From contig CAJUQP010000007.1 of assembly GCA_910588245.1 (NCBI GenBank), forward strand, positions 1-64,000: a stretch of 64,000 nucleotides of DNA, given 5' to 3'. The notes under the pieces are model-generated. The model ran no database searches. It had not been told where the DNA came from and saw nothing but the letters and a program-made list of their open reading frames with translations. The stretch's first letter is position 1; each line of letters begins with the position of its first letter. This document shows, one piece after another, positions 25,468 to 34,932 of this stretch. A program made the translations under genes and the position numbers. Source of the DNA: an uncultured Muribaculaceae bacterium (lineage in GTDB: Bacteria > Bacteroidota > Bacteroidia > Bacteroidales > Muribaculaceae).

Positions 25468-26829
25468 ATGAAAAAGACATTTACAATTATCCGGTTTGCC
25501 ATGTTGTGCATCGTGCTGGCCGCGATCCCGTCGCTCACCTCATGTAAGAAAGAGGTGTCTGACACCACAGGACTTCTTTCCACAGTGCCCTCTTCGGCGA
25601 GTGCCGTGGTGGGCCTCAACATTCGCACAATGCTCGAGAAGGCCGGCTGCAAGGTAGACGGTGCCGACATCACTCCCGGAGAGGTGGTTGAAGGATGGCT
25701 CGCGCGCAAGGCCAACTCCACAGCCAGCGAGAATGAAGCCATGCGCCTCGTGCTCTCCGGAGAGAGCGGTATAGATCCGGTGGGGGCGATCTTCTTCGTA
25801 GACGCCTACAACAGCTATCTGACCGCCATGCTCGCCGACACCGGCAAGTTTCAGGAATTCGTCGAGAAGCAGAGCGGGCAGAAATTCACGGAGGCCGACG
25901 GCGTGAAGACCTGTGGCAATGTGGCCATGTCAGGCGCCCAGATGTGGGTATGCCTCAGCTCCCAGGCCACGATCGACCCCAAGGCGGTGAAGAACTACAG
26001 CGCCCTCGACGAGTCGCAGAGTTTCATGAGCAATCCCTATTCGGCTGATATCGCCGGCATGACCGACGACATTGTCGGCCTCGTGCAGACAGGACTGATA
26101 AGCTCCGGCAGAAGCGGTTCTTTCATCGGCGCGGCAAAGACCAATATGGCCCTGGGGCTTCTTTTTGAAGATGCCTCGGCGTTTGCCATGAAATGCAATT
26201 TCCTCAAAGGAAAGATGGAGCTTCGTGCCGAGGTCTTCAACAGCAAGGGGGAGACGGCCAAGTTCCTGCTTCCGACATCGAAGATAGATACCGATCTGGT
26301 CAAGTCGCTCGGTTCGCAGGCCGAGGCGGTGATGGCGCTCTCGATATCCAAGGATCTCATGAAGAAGATCGATCAGGCCGGCTCGTCGCTTGGCGGCAAT
26401 ATGTTCGGAGCGTTTATAAAGATGTTCGGCTCGATCGACGGCACTGTGGCCGCGGCTGTGTCTGACCTTGACAATTTTTCCGACGGACTGAGCGGCGCCG
26501 TGACCACCGACGGCAATCCCTCAAACGATCTGATGCAGCTTCTCTCACAGTTCGGGGCTACCAGGAAAGACGGCAAGGTGGTCAGGATCACCAACGGCAC
26601 ACCCAAGGGATCGCTTGAGATGTCAAAGGCCGCCGACTACTTCAAGGGAGCCATGATAGGAATCATGATCAATGCCGACGCCTCCGATCTCGGGGGACCG
26701 AAAGAGGGCCTCAGGACACTGGCATTCTCCCTGGCTCCGGAGGGGAAAGGCATAACGGCGAGAGTAGACATTGAGGGGACAGACCCTGCGGAGAACATGC
26801 TCGTCACATTGATCAAGAATAATAAGTGA
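25468..26829 (+). CDS. DUF4836 family lipoprotein
   Basis: A 453-residue lipoprotein with lipobox SLTSC at about residue 26, then KKEVSDTTGLLSTVPSSASAVVGLNIRTMLEKAGC. This opening and the later VNADASDLGG-type ending fit the Bacteroidota DUF4836 family. The exact function is unknown. It leads an operon with an ABC ATPase and permease 40 bp downstream. Confidence 0.82.
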   Translation: MKKTFTIIRFAMLCIVLAAIPSLTSCKKEVSDTTGLLSTVPSSASAVVGLNIRTMLEKAGCKVDGADITPGEVVEGWLARKANSTASENEAMRLVLSGESGIDPVGAIFFVDAYNSYLTAMLADTGKFQEFVEKQSGQKFTEADGVKTCGNVAMSGAQMWVCLSSQATIDPKAVKNYSALDESQSFMSNPYSADIAGMTDDIVGLVQTGLISSGRSGSFIGAAKTNMALGLLFEDASAFAMKCNFLKGKMELRAEVFNSKGETAKFLLPTSKIDTDLVKSLGSQAEAVMALSISKDLMKKIDQAGSSLGGNMFGAFIKMFGSIDGTVAAAVSDLDNFSDGLSGAVTTDGNPSNDLMQLLSQFGATRKDGKVVRITNGTPKGSLEMSKAADYFKGAMIGIMINADASDLGGPKEGLRTLAFSLAPEGKGITARVDIEGTDPAENMLVTLIKNNK

Positions 26830-26872
26830 GGAAACAACGGCCGCGGAAGATGATTCCGCGGCTTTCACGACT

Positions 26873-27523
26873 ATGGAGATAAGAGAGATCAGTTTCACAG
26901 GGATGCTCCCGCGGGTTTTCGTATCAGAGAGGATTCCTCGCTCAGACGTTTGGCGCACGCAACTCACCTTGCGTAAGGGTGAGTTTTACAGGGTGGAGGC
27001 GGCCAGCGGCGCCGGAAAGTCGTCGATGTGCTCCTATATATATGGAGCCCGCGTTGATTATGAGGGCACGCTCGCCTTCAACGGCGATGACGTCGCGGCT
27101 TTCCCCATGGAGAGATGGCAGGAGCTGCGCCGGCGCAATCTCGCCTATCTTCCCCAGGAACTCTCCCTCTTCCCTGAGCTGACGGCCCTGCAGAACATAG
27201 AGCTCAAGAATTCGCTGACCTCCCACGTCGGCACAGAGAGGATAGAGGAATGGCTTCATGAACTCGGCATCGATTCCCGCAGGGATTATCCCGTGGGGCG
27301 CATGTCGATAGGGCAGCAGCAGAGGGTGGGCATAATACGCGCTCTCTGCCAGCCATTCGATTTCATCATGCTCGACGAGCCCGTGAGCCATCTCGACGAG
27401 GAGAACAACCTGAAGGCCGCGCGCATGATCGCCTCTGAGGCCCGCAGGCAGAACGCCGGGATAATCACTACTTCCGTGGGCAATCCCCTTCTGCTCGATG
27501 AATGTATAAATCTTAAGCTATGA
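26873..27523 (+). CDS. ABC transporter ATP-binding protein (LolD/MacB-like)
   Basis: A 216-residue ATPase. Walker A is EAASGAGKSSMCS, the Q-loop is YLPQELSLFPELTALQNIELK, the signature is MSIGQQQRVGIIRAL, Walker B is FIMLDEPVSHLDEEN, and the switch is weak (IITTSVGNP replaces the usual TH). It powers the permease encoded next (stop/start overlap ATGA). Sets like this move lipoproteins, or act as mechanotransmitters like MacB. Confidence 0.88.
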   Translation: MEIREISFTGMLPRVFVSERIPRSDVWRTQLTLRKGEFYRVEAASGAGKSSMCSYIYGARVDYEGTLAFNGDDVAAFPMERWQELRRRNLAYLPQELSLFPELTALQNIELKNSLTSHVGTERIEEWLHELGIDSRRDYPVGRMSIGQQQRVGIIRALCQPFDFIMLDEPVSHLDEENNLKAARMIASEARRQNAGIITTSVGNPLLLDECINLKL

Positions 27524-28707
27524 ACCTTATCTCGAGTCTGCTCCGCAAGAATACTTCTCCGGCGCGTGTGGCCGGCTTTATACTGTCAAATTTCATAGGC
27601 CTGGCCATCATTGTAGGCGGTCTGCAGTTCTATCAGGATGCCCGCAGCCTCTGGACGGCCGATGACAGTTTCGTGAGCACCGACTATCTTGTGGTCAACA
27701 AGAAGGTGACCTCGGCCAATACGTGGGGCCAGAACGACTCCGGTTTCACTCCGGAGGAGATCGCCGACATCAAGGCGCAGCCCTGGACAAGAGGGGTCGG
27801 GGCCTTCACCTCGACCGACTATCGGGTGTGGGCCTCCGTGGCTCAGGGAGGGCGCGGAATGTCGACTATGATGTTCTTCGAGTCGATACCCGACGGGTTT
27901 GTCGACGGTGCGGGAGCCGACTGGCGTTTCGCTCCCGGCGACAGGGTGGTGCCGATAATCATATCCAAAGACTACCTCACTCTCTATAATTTCGGATTCG
28001 CCGGCTCGGCAGGACTCCCGCAGATGTCGGAATCGATACTCGGGGGCATCCCCCTGAGCCTCGTGCTGACCTCCGACGATGGCGTGCGGCAGAAACGTAT
28101 GGACGCCAGGGTCGTGGGTTTCTCCAACCGGCTCAACACCATTCTCGTGCCCCAGACTTTCATGGACTGGAGTAATGGAGAGCTCGGGACGGGTAGAGGC
28201 ACGAAGCGTCCTTCGCGCCTTATCATCGACGTCAGCAGCCCCGGCGATGTGGCCATACGCGACTATCTCGACAGCCATTCGCTCGAGGTGGCCGGCGACA
28301 AAAGCGGGTCGGCCGCCTCGTTTCTGCTGAAGGTCGTGATCGGCATAGTGCTCGCCATCGGAGTGCTGATCACTGTATTGTCGTTTTTCATACTCCTTCT
28401 TTCCATGTCGCTTCTTATGGAGAAGAACCGCGACAAGCTCCATTCGCTTCTGATGCTCGGATGCCCTGCGCGTGAAGTGGCGGCTCCTTATATCCGCATA
28501 GTGGTATGGGCTTCGCTGGCAGCCTATCTCCTTGCCGTGGCATGCGGGGAATTGCTTCGGATGTGCTATATCAAGCCTCTTGAGGGGCTCGGTGCCGCTA
28601 CCGGCGGATGGTGGCTCGGCCCGGTTGCGGGTTTTATCCTGACTGTGGCTGTCATGGTTTTCAATATAATATCAGTGAGTCGCAGGGTGCGTGAGGCATG
28701 GCGCTGA
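27520..28707 (+). CDS. FtsX-type ABC permease
   Basis: A 395-residue membrane protein with one N-terminal helix (about 18-36), a large periplasmic domain (37-268) and three helices near the C-terminus (LLKVVIGIVLAIGVLITVLSF, VVWASLAAYLLAVACG and a last one around 370), the FtsX/MacB topology. The start overlaps the ATPase stop by 4 bp. The substrate is unknown. Confidence 0.85.
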   Translation: MNLISSLLRKNTSPARVAGFILSNFIGLAIIVGGLQFYQDARSLWTADDSFVSTDYLVVNKKVTSANTWGQNDSGFTPEEIADIKAQPWTRGVGAFTSTDYRVWASVAQGGRGMSTMMFFESIPDGFVDGAGADWRFAPGDRVVPIIISKDYLTLYNFGFAGSAGLPQMSESILGGIPLSLVLTSDDGVRQKRMDARVVGFSNRLNTILVPQTFMDWSNGELGTGRGTKRPSRLIIDVSSPGDVAIRDYLDSHSLEVAGDKSGSAASFLLKVVIGIVLAIGVLITVLSFFILLLSMSLLMEKNRDKLHSLLMLGCPAREVAAPYIRIVVWASLAAYLLAVACGELLRMCYIKPLEGLGAATGGWWLGPVAGFILTVAVMVFNIISVSRRVREAWR

Positions 28708-28830
28708 CGGGTGTACGGTGTGTCCGTAGGATGTCCGTATGCGGACACCGTGCGAAGCCGCATATTGTTAATAGTGTTAATTAACAAAGTTAAGAACGTT
28801 AAATTAATACAGACAAACGTAAATAAGCCG

Positions 28831-28838
28831 TATATTTG
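28831..28838 (+). promoter_or_regulatory. -7 box upstream of susC
   Basis: TATATTTG matches TAnnTTTG; it lies about 248 nt before the susC ATG, so the transcript has a long leader (28845-29078) that contains a small frame. Confidence 0.55.
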
Positions 28839-28861
28839 CGCTGGTTTTATCGACTTTACGC

Positions 28862-28954
28862 ATGAAAAGCTCAGCAATCTATGCCAAGTTGGATAAATCT
28901 ATGGCGGGGCAAGCTCCGCAAGAAAGCTTAACTAAATCAGTAAAAGAAAAATAA
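28862..28954 (+). CDS. Possible 30-residue leader peptide before susC
   Basis: A 30-codon frame (MKSSAIYAKLDKSMAGQAPQ and on to SVKEK, TAA) begins about 20 nt after the predicted transcription start. The composition (Lys, Ala, Gln, Ser) is protein-like. It may be a true leader peptide or chance; conservation would decide. Confidence 0.3.
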   Translation: MKSSAIYAKLDKSMAGQAPQESLTKSVKEK

Positions 28955-29078
28955 TCAAGAAGATATCAACGAGAGATTAAGTCAGCTCTCCGTGGCTGGT
29001 TGCGTCTCGACTATGATAACCTCTCTTCTCGACAATAGGGAAATTATTAACTAAAGTATTAATTAAATCAATTCTTGC

Positions 29079-32000
29079 ATGAAGAACATCTGTTTTCATC
29101 TGAACAGGAAGCTCTGGGTCACGATGGCAATGCTGCTGGCCTTGTCGCTTCCGGGTTTTGCGCAGAAGATCACCGTCCACGGGTATGTGGATGATGAGCT
29201 TGGCGAGCCCCTGATCGGTGCCACGGTAATGGAAAAGGGCACCTCCAACGGCACGGCGACAGACATCGACGGCAAATTCACGTTGAATGTCGAGCCGAAC
29301 GCCACACTGGTGGTCAGCTACATAGGCTACGACCCCGTAGAGGTAGCCGTCAATGGCAAGACCGACATCAAGGTCACCATGAAAGAAAACGCGACGATGC
29401 TCGCCGAGACAGTCGTGATCGGCTACGGCTCCGTGAAGAAGTCGGATGCCACCGGCTCGGTAGCGATCGTGAAGCCTGACGAGGTTGAGGCCGGTCTGGC
29501 CACTTCCGCACAGGATCTTCTTGTGGGCGCCAGTCCGGGTGTGGTTGTTACAACTGATGGCGGTAATCCTTCAGGAGGTGCATCGATACAGATCCGTGGT
29601 GGAGCGTCTCTTGCAGCATCAAATGAGCCTCTGATCGTTATCGACGGTGTCCCTATGGATACAAAAGGTATTGTTGGCGCTTCTAACCCTCTGGCACTGG
29701 TGTCTCCTGAAAATGTGGAATCAATGACGATTCTTAAAGATGCTTCCGCGACTGCCATTTATGGTTCGCGCGCATCTAACGGTGTGATTATTATCACAAC
29801 TAAGAAAGGTACGTCAGGACGGCCTCAGGTTAATGTTACGATCAATGCCTATGTTAATACCCCGCGCAAATATCTCAATATGATGGATGGCAATCAGTTC
29901 CGGTCATTCATTACCAATGAGTATGGTGCAGATTCTGATCAGGCGGCAGCTTTGGGTACTTCAAACACAAATTGGGTGAAAGAAGCTCTCCGCACCACGC
30001 TTTCCACAGATTACAGTGTGAGCGTCGGAGGAACAGTCGGAGTTTTACCTTATCGTGTCGCTGTGGCGTATACGGACAACAACGGTATTCTCCGTAATAC
30101 TGGCATGGATCGTCTTACTGGATCAATCAATCTTACCCCGACTTTCTTCAACGGACTCCTCTCTGTCAGTGCCAATGTAAAGGGTGCATATATTAAGAAT
30201 GAGTATACTCATAATGAACTTGGCACAGCGACAAGCATGAATCCCACCATACCAGTACGCGATTTTGAGAATGGGTCTCCAGTATTCAATTATTGGACAT
30301 CATATGTAGGCAACGGAACCCTTGCTGGCCCTGATACACAGGGAACATCCCTCAATTATACAACAGCTCCTCTTAACCCTATCGCCGCTATTGATGAATA
30401 TAATTGCGAGGGCACTGCTTATCAATCTGTCGGAAATCTTCAGCTTGACCTTAAGATGCCGTTCCTGACAGATCTCCGAGCAAATCTCAATATTGGCTAT
30501 GATTATCAGCATGGCACTTGCACCAACTATAATTATTTCAACTCTCCACTGGCCTGGAGCAGTGGTTATCAGGTTGCAGATCCTTCAAAACCCGGTACAT
30601 TCATGAATGTTAAGGACGGAGGCACGACCGCTACTCACGAAAAACAGATTCGTCGTAATTATCTTCTCGATTTCTATCTGAATTATAATCATGAGTTTGA
30701 ATCGATAGAGTCTTCCATTGATGTTACCGGTGGTTATTCTTGGCAGAAATTCTGGAGCAGTTTCCGTTCGCAGACTTATGTGAACACAGTCGCACCTGGA
30801 AGTCCATATGAGTCAGTGTTGGGCACAGAGGCAGCCTATGCTCCTTATCCTTCCTACCCATCGATTGAACCTCTTCAGCTTGTCTCTTTCTTTGGACGTG
30901 CTAACTTCAATTTGCTCAACAGGTATCTTCTTACAGCTACCATCCGTTATGATGGAACAAGCCGTTTCTCTAAAGATAACCGTTGGGGTACCTTCCCGGC
31001 GTTCGCTCTCGGATGGAAACTTCTTGAGGAAAGCTTCATGGAAAGCGCCAGAGGTTGGATGAGCGAATTCAAACTTCGTGCTGGCTATGGTGTTACAGGT
31101 CAGCAGGATATCGGTTCCCTTTTCGCTTATCTTCCTACTTATTCTCAATGGACGGGTAACACAACCCTGTATCCTAATCTTATCGGCACAGGTGGCACTG
31201 GAATACTTCCTGTTGAACCTTCTTCTTATAACGCTGACCTGAAGTGGGAGGAGACTCACACATGGAATGTCGGTCTTGATTTTGGATTCTTTAATAACAG
31301 ACTCTCCGGAAATATTGAGTTCTACAAGCGTAAGACAAAGGATTTGCTGACATTCGCCAACTACCCTGCTGGCTCCAATCTTTCTAACAAAGGTTTTATT
31401 AATATTGGTGATCTTGAGAACACAGGCGTTGAGTTTACACTAACCGGTCGTCCTGTAGTGACGGATGATGTTACTTGGACTTCCTCTCTTAATGTCGCAT
31501 GGAACAAAAACAAGATTACGCGTCTTGCTGACGGTGCGGATACCCAGACTGGCGGTATAAGTGCAGGAACTGGCGGTACAATCCAGAAACATGACGTTGG
31601 CCACCCTGCATATAGTTTCTACGTATATGAGCAAGTATATGCTCCTAACGGAGATCCCGTAGAGGGCGTGTTTGTCGACCGTAATAATGACGGCCAGATC
31701 ACAGAAGCCGACAAATATCTTTACCACAGCAAAGATCCTAAAGTGACGCTTAATTGGAGCAATACCATCAATTACAAGAATTGGGATTTCGGCATTACTC
31801 TCAGGGCAAGTCTTGGCAACTGGGTTTACAATAATACCCAGGCCTCGAATGTCTTCAAAGGTACAAACTCCTCGCTCCCTCTGAGCAATCTTATGGCTGA
31901 TACATTCCTTTTCGAACAGCAGACACTTCAATCAATTATGAGCGATTATTTCGTGCAGAATGCGTCGTTCCTTCGTTGTGACAACATATCTCTTGGTTAT

Positions 32001-32171
32001 ACATGGCGTGAGCTCTTCGGACAGATGCGCCTTCGTCTCTACGGCGCTGTCCAGAACCCGTTTGTCATAACTAAGTACAAAGGCCTTGATCCTGAGATCG
32101 CTTCAGGTATCGATAATGGTGTATATCCACGTCCTGTCACATTCTCCGTGGGTATTGTCGCCTCCTTCTAA
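29079..32171 (+). CDS. SusC/RagA TonB-linked outer-membrane transporter
   Basis: A 1030-residue protein: signal peptide (LWVTMAMLLALSLPGFAQ), carboxypeptidase-regulatory-like domain (VHGYVDDELGEPLIGATVM, GTATDIDGKFTLNV), a SusC-type plug with VGASPGVVVTTDGG, SIQIRGGASLAASNEPLIVIDGVP and YGSRASNGVIIITTKKG, then a TonB barrel ending in GIVASF. It imports oligosaccharides with the SusD lipoprotein 15 nt downstream. Codon choice changes abruptly near 29545: C- and G-ending codons before, T-ending and AT-rich after. The first part probably belongs to a shared, recombining N-terminal cassette. Confidence 0.95.
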   Translation: MKNICFHLNRKLWVTMAMLLALSLPGFAQKITVHGYVDDELGEPLIGATVMEKGTSNGTATDIDGKFTLNVEPNATLVVSYIGYDPVEVAVNGKTDIKVTMKENATMLAETVVIGYGSVKKSDATGSVAIVKPDEVEAGLATSAQDLLVGASPGVVVTTDGGNPSGGASIQIRGGASLAASNEPLIVIDGVPMDTKGIVGASNPLALVSPENVESMTILKDASATAIYGSRASNGVIIITTKKGTSGRPQVNVTINAYVNTPRKYLNMMDGNQFRSFITNEYGADSDQAAALGTSNTNWVKEALRTTLSTDYSVSVGGTVGVLPYRVAVAYTDNNGILRNTGMDRLTGSINLTPTFFNGLLSVSANVKGAYIKNEYTHNELGTATSMNPTIPVRDFENGSPVFNYWTSYVGNGTLAGPDTQGTSLNYTTAPLNPIAAIDEYNCEGTAYQSVGNLQLDLKMPFLTDLRANLNIGYDYQHGTCTNYNYFNSPLAWSSGYQVADPSKPGTFMNVKDGGTTATHEKQIRRNYLLDFYLNYNHEFESIESSIDVTGGYSWQKFWSSFRSQTYVNTVAPGSPYESVLGTEAAYAPYPSYPSIEPLQLVSFFGRANFNLLNRYLLTATIRYDGTSRFSKDNRWGTFPAFALGWKLLEESFMESARGWMSEFKLRAGYGVTGQQDIGSLFAYLPTYSQWTGNTTLYPNLIGTGGTGILPVEPSSYNADLKWEETHTWNVGLDFGFFNNRLSGNIEFYKRKTKDLLTFANYPAGSNLSNKGFINIGDLENTGVEFTLTGRPVVTDDVTWTSSLNVAWNKNKITRLADGADTQTGGISAGTGGTIQKHDVGHPAYSFYVYEQVYAPNGDPVEGVFVDRNNDGQITEADKYLYHSKDPKVTLNWSNTINYKNWDFGITLRASLGNWVYNNTQASNVFKGTNSSLPLSNLMADTFLFEQQTLQSIMSDYFVQNASFLRCDNISLGYTWRELFGQMRLRLYGAVQNPFVITKYKGLDPEIASGIDNGVYPRPVTFSVGIVASF

Positions 32172-32200
32172 CTATTAATCAATTATTGCATTTGACTTAT

Positions 32201-33733
32201 ATGAAGATATATAAATATTTATTGACGGGTGCGCTTCTTTCGATAGGTCTCTCCTCTTGTGTGGGAGACCTGGATGTGAAGCCTGAGAATCCGACAACAA
32301 AGACGGAGCTCAACTCAAAGGAGGATTATCTAGGAGTGTTGGCCCGCGCATATGGTGGCCTTGTTTTGGAAGGCGGCATCACGGTCGACGACGGAGGGGC
32401 TGGTGTGTATACACGTCAGTTATGGAATCTTCAAGAACTCCCGACAGATGAGGCTATCATTGGTACAAACTGGAATGACGCCGGTATAGATGAACTTGAT
32501 TTCTCTACCTGGTCAGCAGACAACCACTGGCTTTATGAATGCTTCTGCCGTATAAATTTCCAGATTTCACTCTGCAACGAATTTCTTCGTGTCGCAGATG
32601 GAGCTCTTGCCTTCTTCTCGCAGGAGGAAGTGGATCAATTCAAGGCTGAGGCACGTGTGCTTCGAGATCTTTCATATTATCATATGATAGATCTATATGG
32701 ACGCGGTCCGTGGACTACGGAGGAAAGTGTGGTGGGCGCCATACCTCCTACATATGATCGTGCGCAGCTTTTTGAGGCAGTAGTCGCTGACCTAAAGGAT
32801 GCGATTCCTCATCTTGTCCCTGCTGCTTCACAGGTATACGGACGTCTGTCAAGAGAGGCGGGACATATGCTTCTTGCTAAACTTTATCTTAATGCTGAGG
32901 TATATACTGGCACAGGAATGTGGCAGGAGTGTGCAAACGAGTGTCTTGAAATAACAAAGACCATCAATCAACTTGCTCCGGAATATAAATATCTGTTCTG
33001 CGCTACTAACGACAAATATGTTGGCAATGGTGAGATAATTTGGGCTATACCTCAGGATGCCAATACACTTCAGACATACGGAGGCACAACATATCTTTCC
33101 GGAGGCGCATATAATGCAGAGGTTGACCGTACTCCTTTCGGGGCAGGTGCTGATGGATGGAATGGCGCCCGTGTACGTCCGGAACTTTCCAAGGCTCTTG
33201 CCAAGACAGACAAGCGTCGCCTTATCTATGAAGGTACATTCAATGAAAGTCTGACAGATTTGTCGTCATGGACAGCTACAGGCGATGGATACATGTGTAT
33301 TAAATATGTATACACACCTGAAACGGATTATTATAATGAATCTGGCAATTCCGGCTCAAGCACTATTTTCAACTCTGCGGACTATCCTCTTTTCCGTCTT
33401 GCTGATACTTATTTGATGCTTGCCGAGTGTGAGCTTCATGGTGCTACCGGGTGTAATGGCGTAGATCGTTATAATGATGTTCGGAAGCGTGCCGGAATGG
33501 CTCAGGTGGGTTCATATACAGCTGATGACCTCCTTAAGGAGCGTCTTTGTGAGCTTTATTGGGAGGGTCACCGTCGCTCTGACCTTATCCGTTTCGGTAA
33601 GTTCGCCGGGAATTCCTATAACTGGTCATGGAAAGGCGGTATCCTGGAGGGCGCGAATATAGCATCCTATCGCAATCTGTTCTGTATACCCTCCCAGTTT
33701 ATTCCTACACTGGGACAGAATCCTGGTTATTGA
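32201..33733 (+). CDS. SusD/RagB-type glycan-binding lipoprotein
   Basis: Started at MKIYKYLLTGALLSIGLSSC, which gives a lipobox (LSSC) that an earlier in-frame start would distort. The 511-residue body is a SusD fold: DLDVKPENPTTK, CNEFLRVADG, RVLRDLSYYHMIDLYGRGPW, MLLAKLYLNAEVYTG and YNDVRKRAGMAQ, ending in RNLFCIPSQFIPTLGQNPGY. It caps the SusC barrel and selects glycans. It shares the AT-rich codon style of its operon. Confidence 0.95.
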   Translation: MKIYKYLLTGALLSIGLSSCVGDLDVKPENPTTKTELNSKEDYLGVLARAYGGLVLEGGITVDDGGAGVYTRQLWNLQELPTDEAIIGTNWNDAGIDELDFSTWSADNHWLYECFCRINFQISLCNEFLRVADGALAFFSQEEVDQFKAEARVLRDLSYYHMIDLYGRGPWTTEESVVGAIPPTYDRAQLFEAVVADLKDAIPHLVPAASQVYGRLSREAGHMLLAKLYLNAEVYTGTGMWQECANECLEITKTINQLAPEYKYLFCATNDKYVGNGEIIWAIPQDANTLQTYGGTTYLSGGAYNAEVDRTPFGAGADGWNGARVRPELSKALAKTDKRRLIYEGTFNESLTDLSSWTATGDGYMCIKYVYTPETDYYNESGNSGSSTIFNSADYPLFRLADTYLMLAECELHGATGCNGVDRYNDVRKRAGMAQVGSYTADDLLKERLCELYWEGHRRSDLIRFGKFAGNSYNWSWKGGILEGANIASYRNLFCIPSQFIPTLGQNPGY

Positions 33734-33775
33734 TGATCTGGAAAAATAAATCACGGATAATAAGTAAGAAAATAT

Positions 33776-34864
33776 ATGAATAAATATCATATTTTCGGCC
33801 TCATGGCCTTGACAGCTGTCGCTTTCACATCTTGTGAGGATGATGACAGTCCCAAGATCCAGGCTCCGACTGAGTTTGTGCTCAATACACCTCCTTTTGC
33901 AAATATGCTCTATGAATTGAGCCCGGAAGGAGTGATAGAGTTTACTGTCAGTCAGCCTAACTATGGACTCTCACTGGCTCCAACCTATGGAGTGGAGATC
34001 TCGCTTCTCGAGGATTTCGGAGAGTCTACACGTGCTGATGAAGAGGAAGAGCCTACTCCATTGGTGTATTCGATCCTTCCAAGCGATCCTTATTCAGCAA
34101 CGATCACAATCAATGAATCGGATGTGGCAGCAGGTCTTTGCGCTCTCCGGGGAATTAAGGAGGATAGCGAATATACTGATGCCGGTCCAATGACTGTGTA
34201 TGTACGCGCTACGGCTGATATTAATGGCCAGGATATAACCAAGATAAAATCGAATATAATCAAACTCCCTCAGGTGCAGGGTTACAGTGCATTCGTTTCT
34301 GAGGAACTTGATGCGATTTATGTGCCGGGCAATCCCAATGGATGGAATCACTCTACTTGCCAGAGGCTTCTTGTGAATCCTAATAATGAGAATATATACC
34401 AGGGTCTGCTTTATATCAATGGTGAGTTTAAATTCACTCCCGAAGCAAATTGGAATGCTGAATGGGGTGCGGGAGAAACTCCTGGCACGCTCGTGACATC
34501 AGGTGGTGGCAACCTCAATATACCGGCTGAAGGAGAAGGTCTTTATTATGTAGTTGTCGATACAAAGGCTCTTACTTACACAACGACTTATATCGAAAGT
34601 GTATGCGTGATTGGAGATTTCAACGGATGGGATCCGGCTTCAGCGCCTGAGATGTCGCATTCTGATGATTTCCAGACGTGGACTTACGAAGGCGATCTTA
34701 ATGCCGGTCAGTTCAAGTTTATCTTCAACAGATCGTGGGACATCAACCTCGGCGGTAATTTCAATAAACTTGTCGAGAATGGTGATAACCTGATAGCTCC
34801 CGCCGGAGCTAATATGTTGACTCTTGATCTTCATACTTTGCCCTATAAGGCAACATGCGAGTAA
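33776..34864 (+). CDS. SusE/SusF-like surface glycan-binding lipoprotein
   Basis: A 362-residue protein with lipobox VAFTSC, an Ig-like SusE N-terminal region (residues 30-165), then two starch-binding-like domains each with a VPGNPNGWN/VIGDFNGWD motif and a following FKFTPEANWNAEWG or FKFIFNRSWDINLGGN. The domains resemble SusE/F carbohydrate-binding repeats. It likely binds alpha-glucan-type or similar polysaccharides at the cell surface. Confidence 0.85.
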   Translation: MNKYHIFGLMALTAVAFTSCEDDDSPKIQAPTEFVLNTPPFANMLYELSPEGVIEFTVSQPNYGLSLAPTYGVEISLLEDFGESTRADEEEEPTPLVYSILPSDPYSATITINESDVAAGLCALRGIKEDSEYTDAGPMTVYVRATADINGQDITKIKSNIIKLPQVQGYSAFVSEELDAIYVPGNPNGWNHSTCQRLLVNPNNENIYQGLLYINGEFKFTPEANWNAEWGAGETPGTLVTSGGGNLNIPAEGEGLYYVVVDTKALTYTTTYIESVCVIGDFNGWDPASAPEMSHSDDFQTWTYEGDLNAGQFKFIFNRSWDINLGGNFNKLVENGDNLIAPAGANMLTLDLHTLPYKATCE

Positions 34865-34879
34865 TGATTTTTAAGAAAA

Positions 34880-34909
34880 CTTCCCTGCCTTGAAATATAG
34901 GCAGGGAAG
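34880..34909. promoter_or_regulatory. Intercistronic hairpin between the SusE/F-like genes
   Basis: CTTCCCTGCC (34880-34889) pairs with GGCAGGGAAG (34900-34909), loop TTGAAATATA, with no T-run. It may act as an RNA-stability or weak attenuation element. Confidence 0.6.
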
Positions 34910-34932
34910 GGTATCAAAACCAAAATTTAAAT

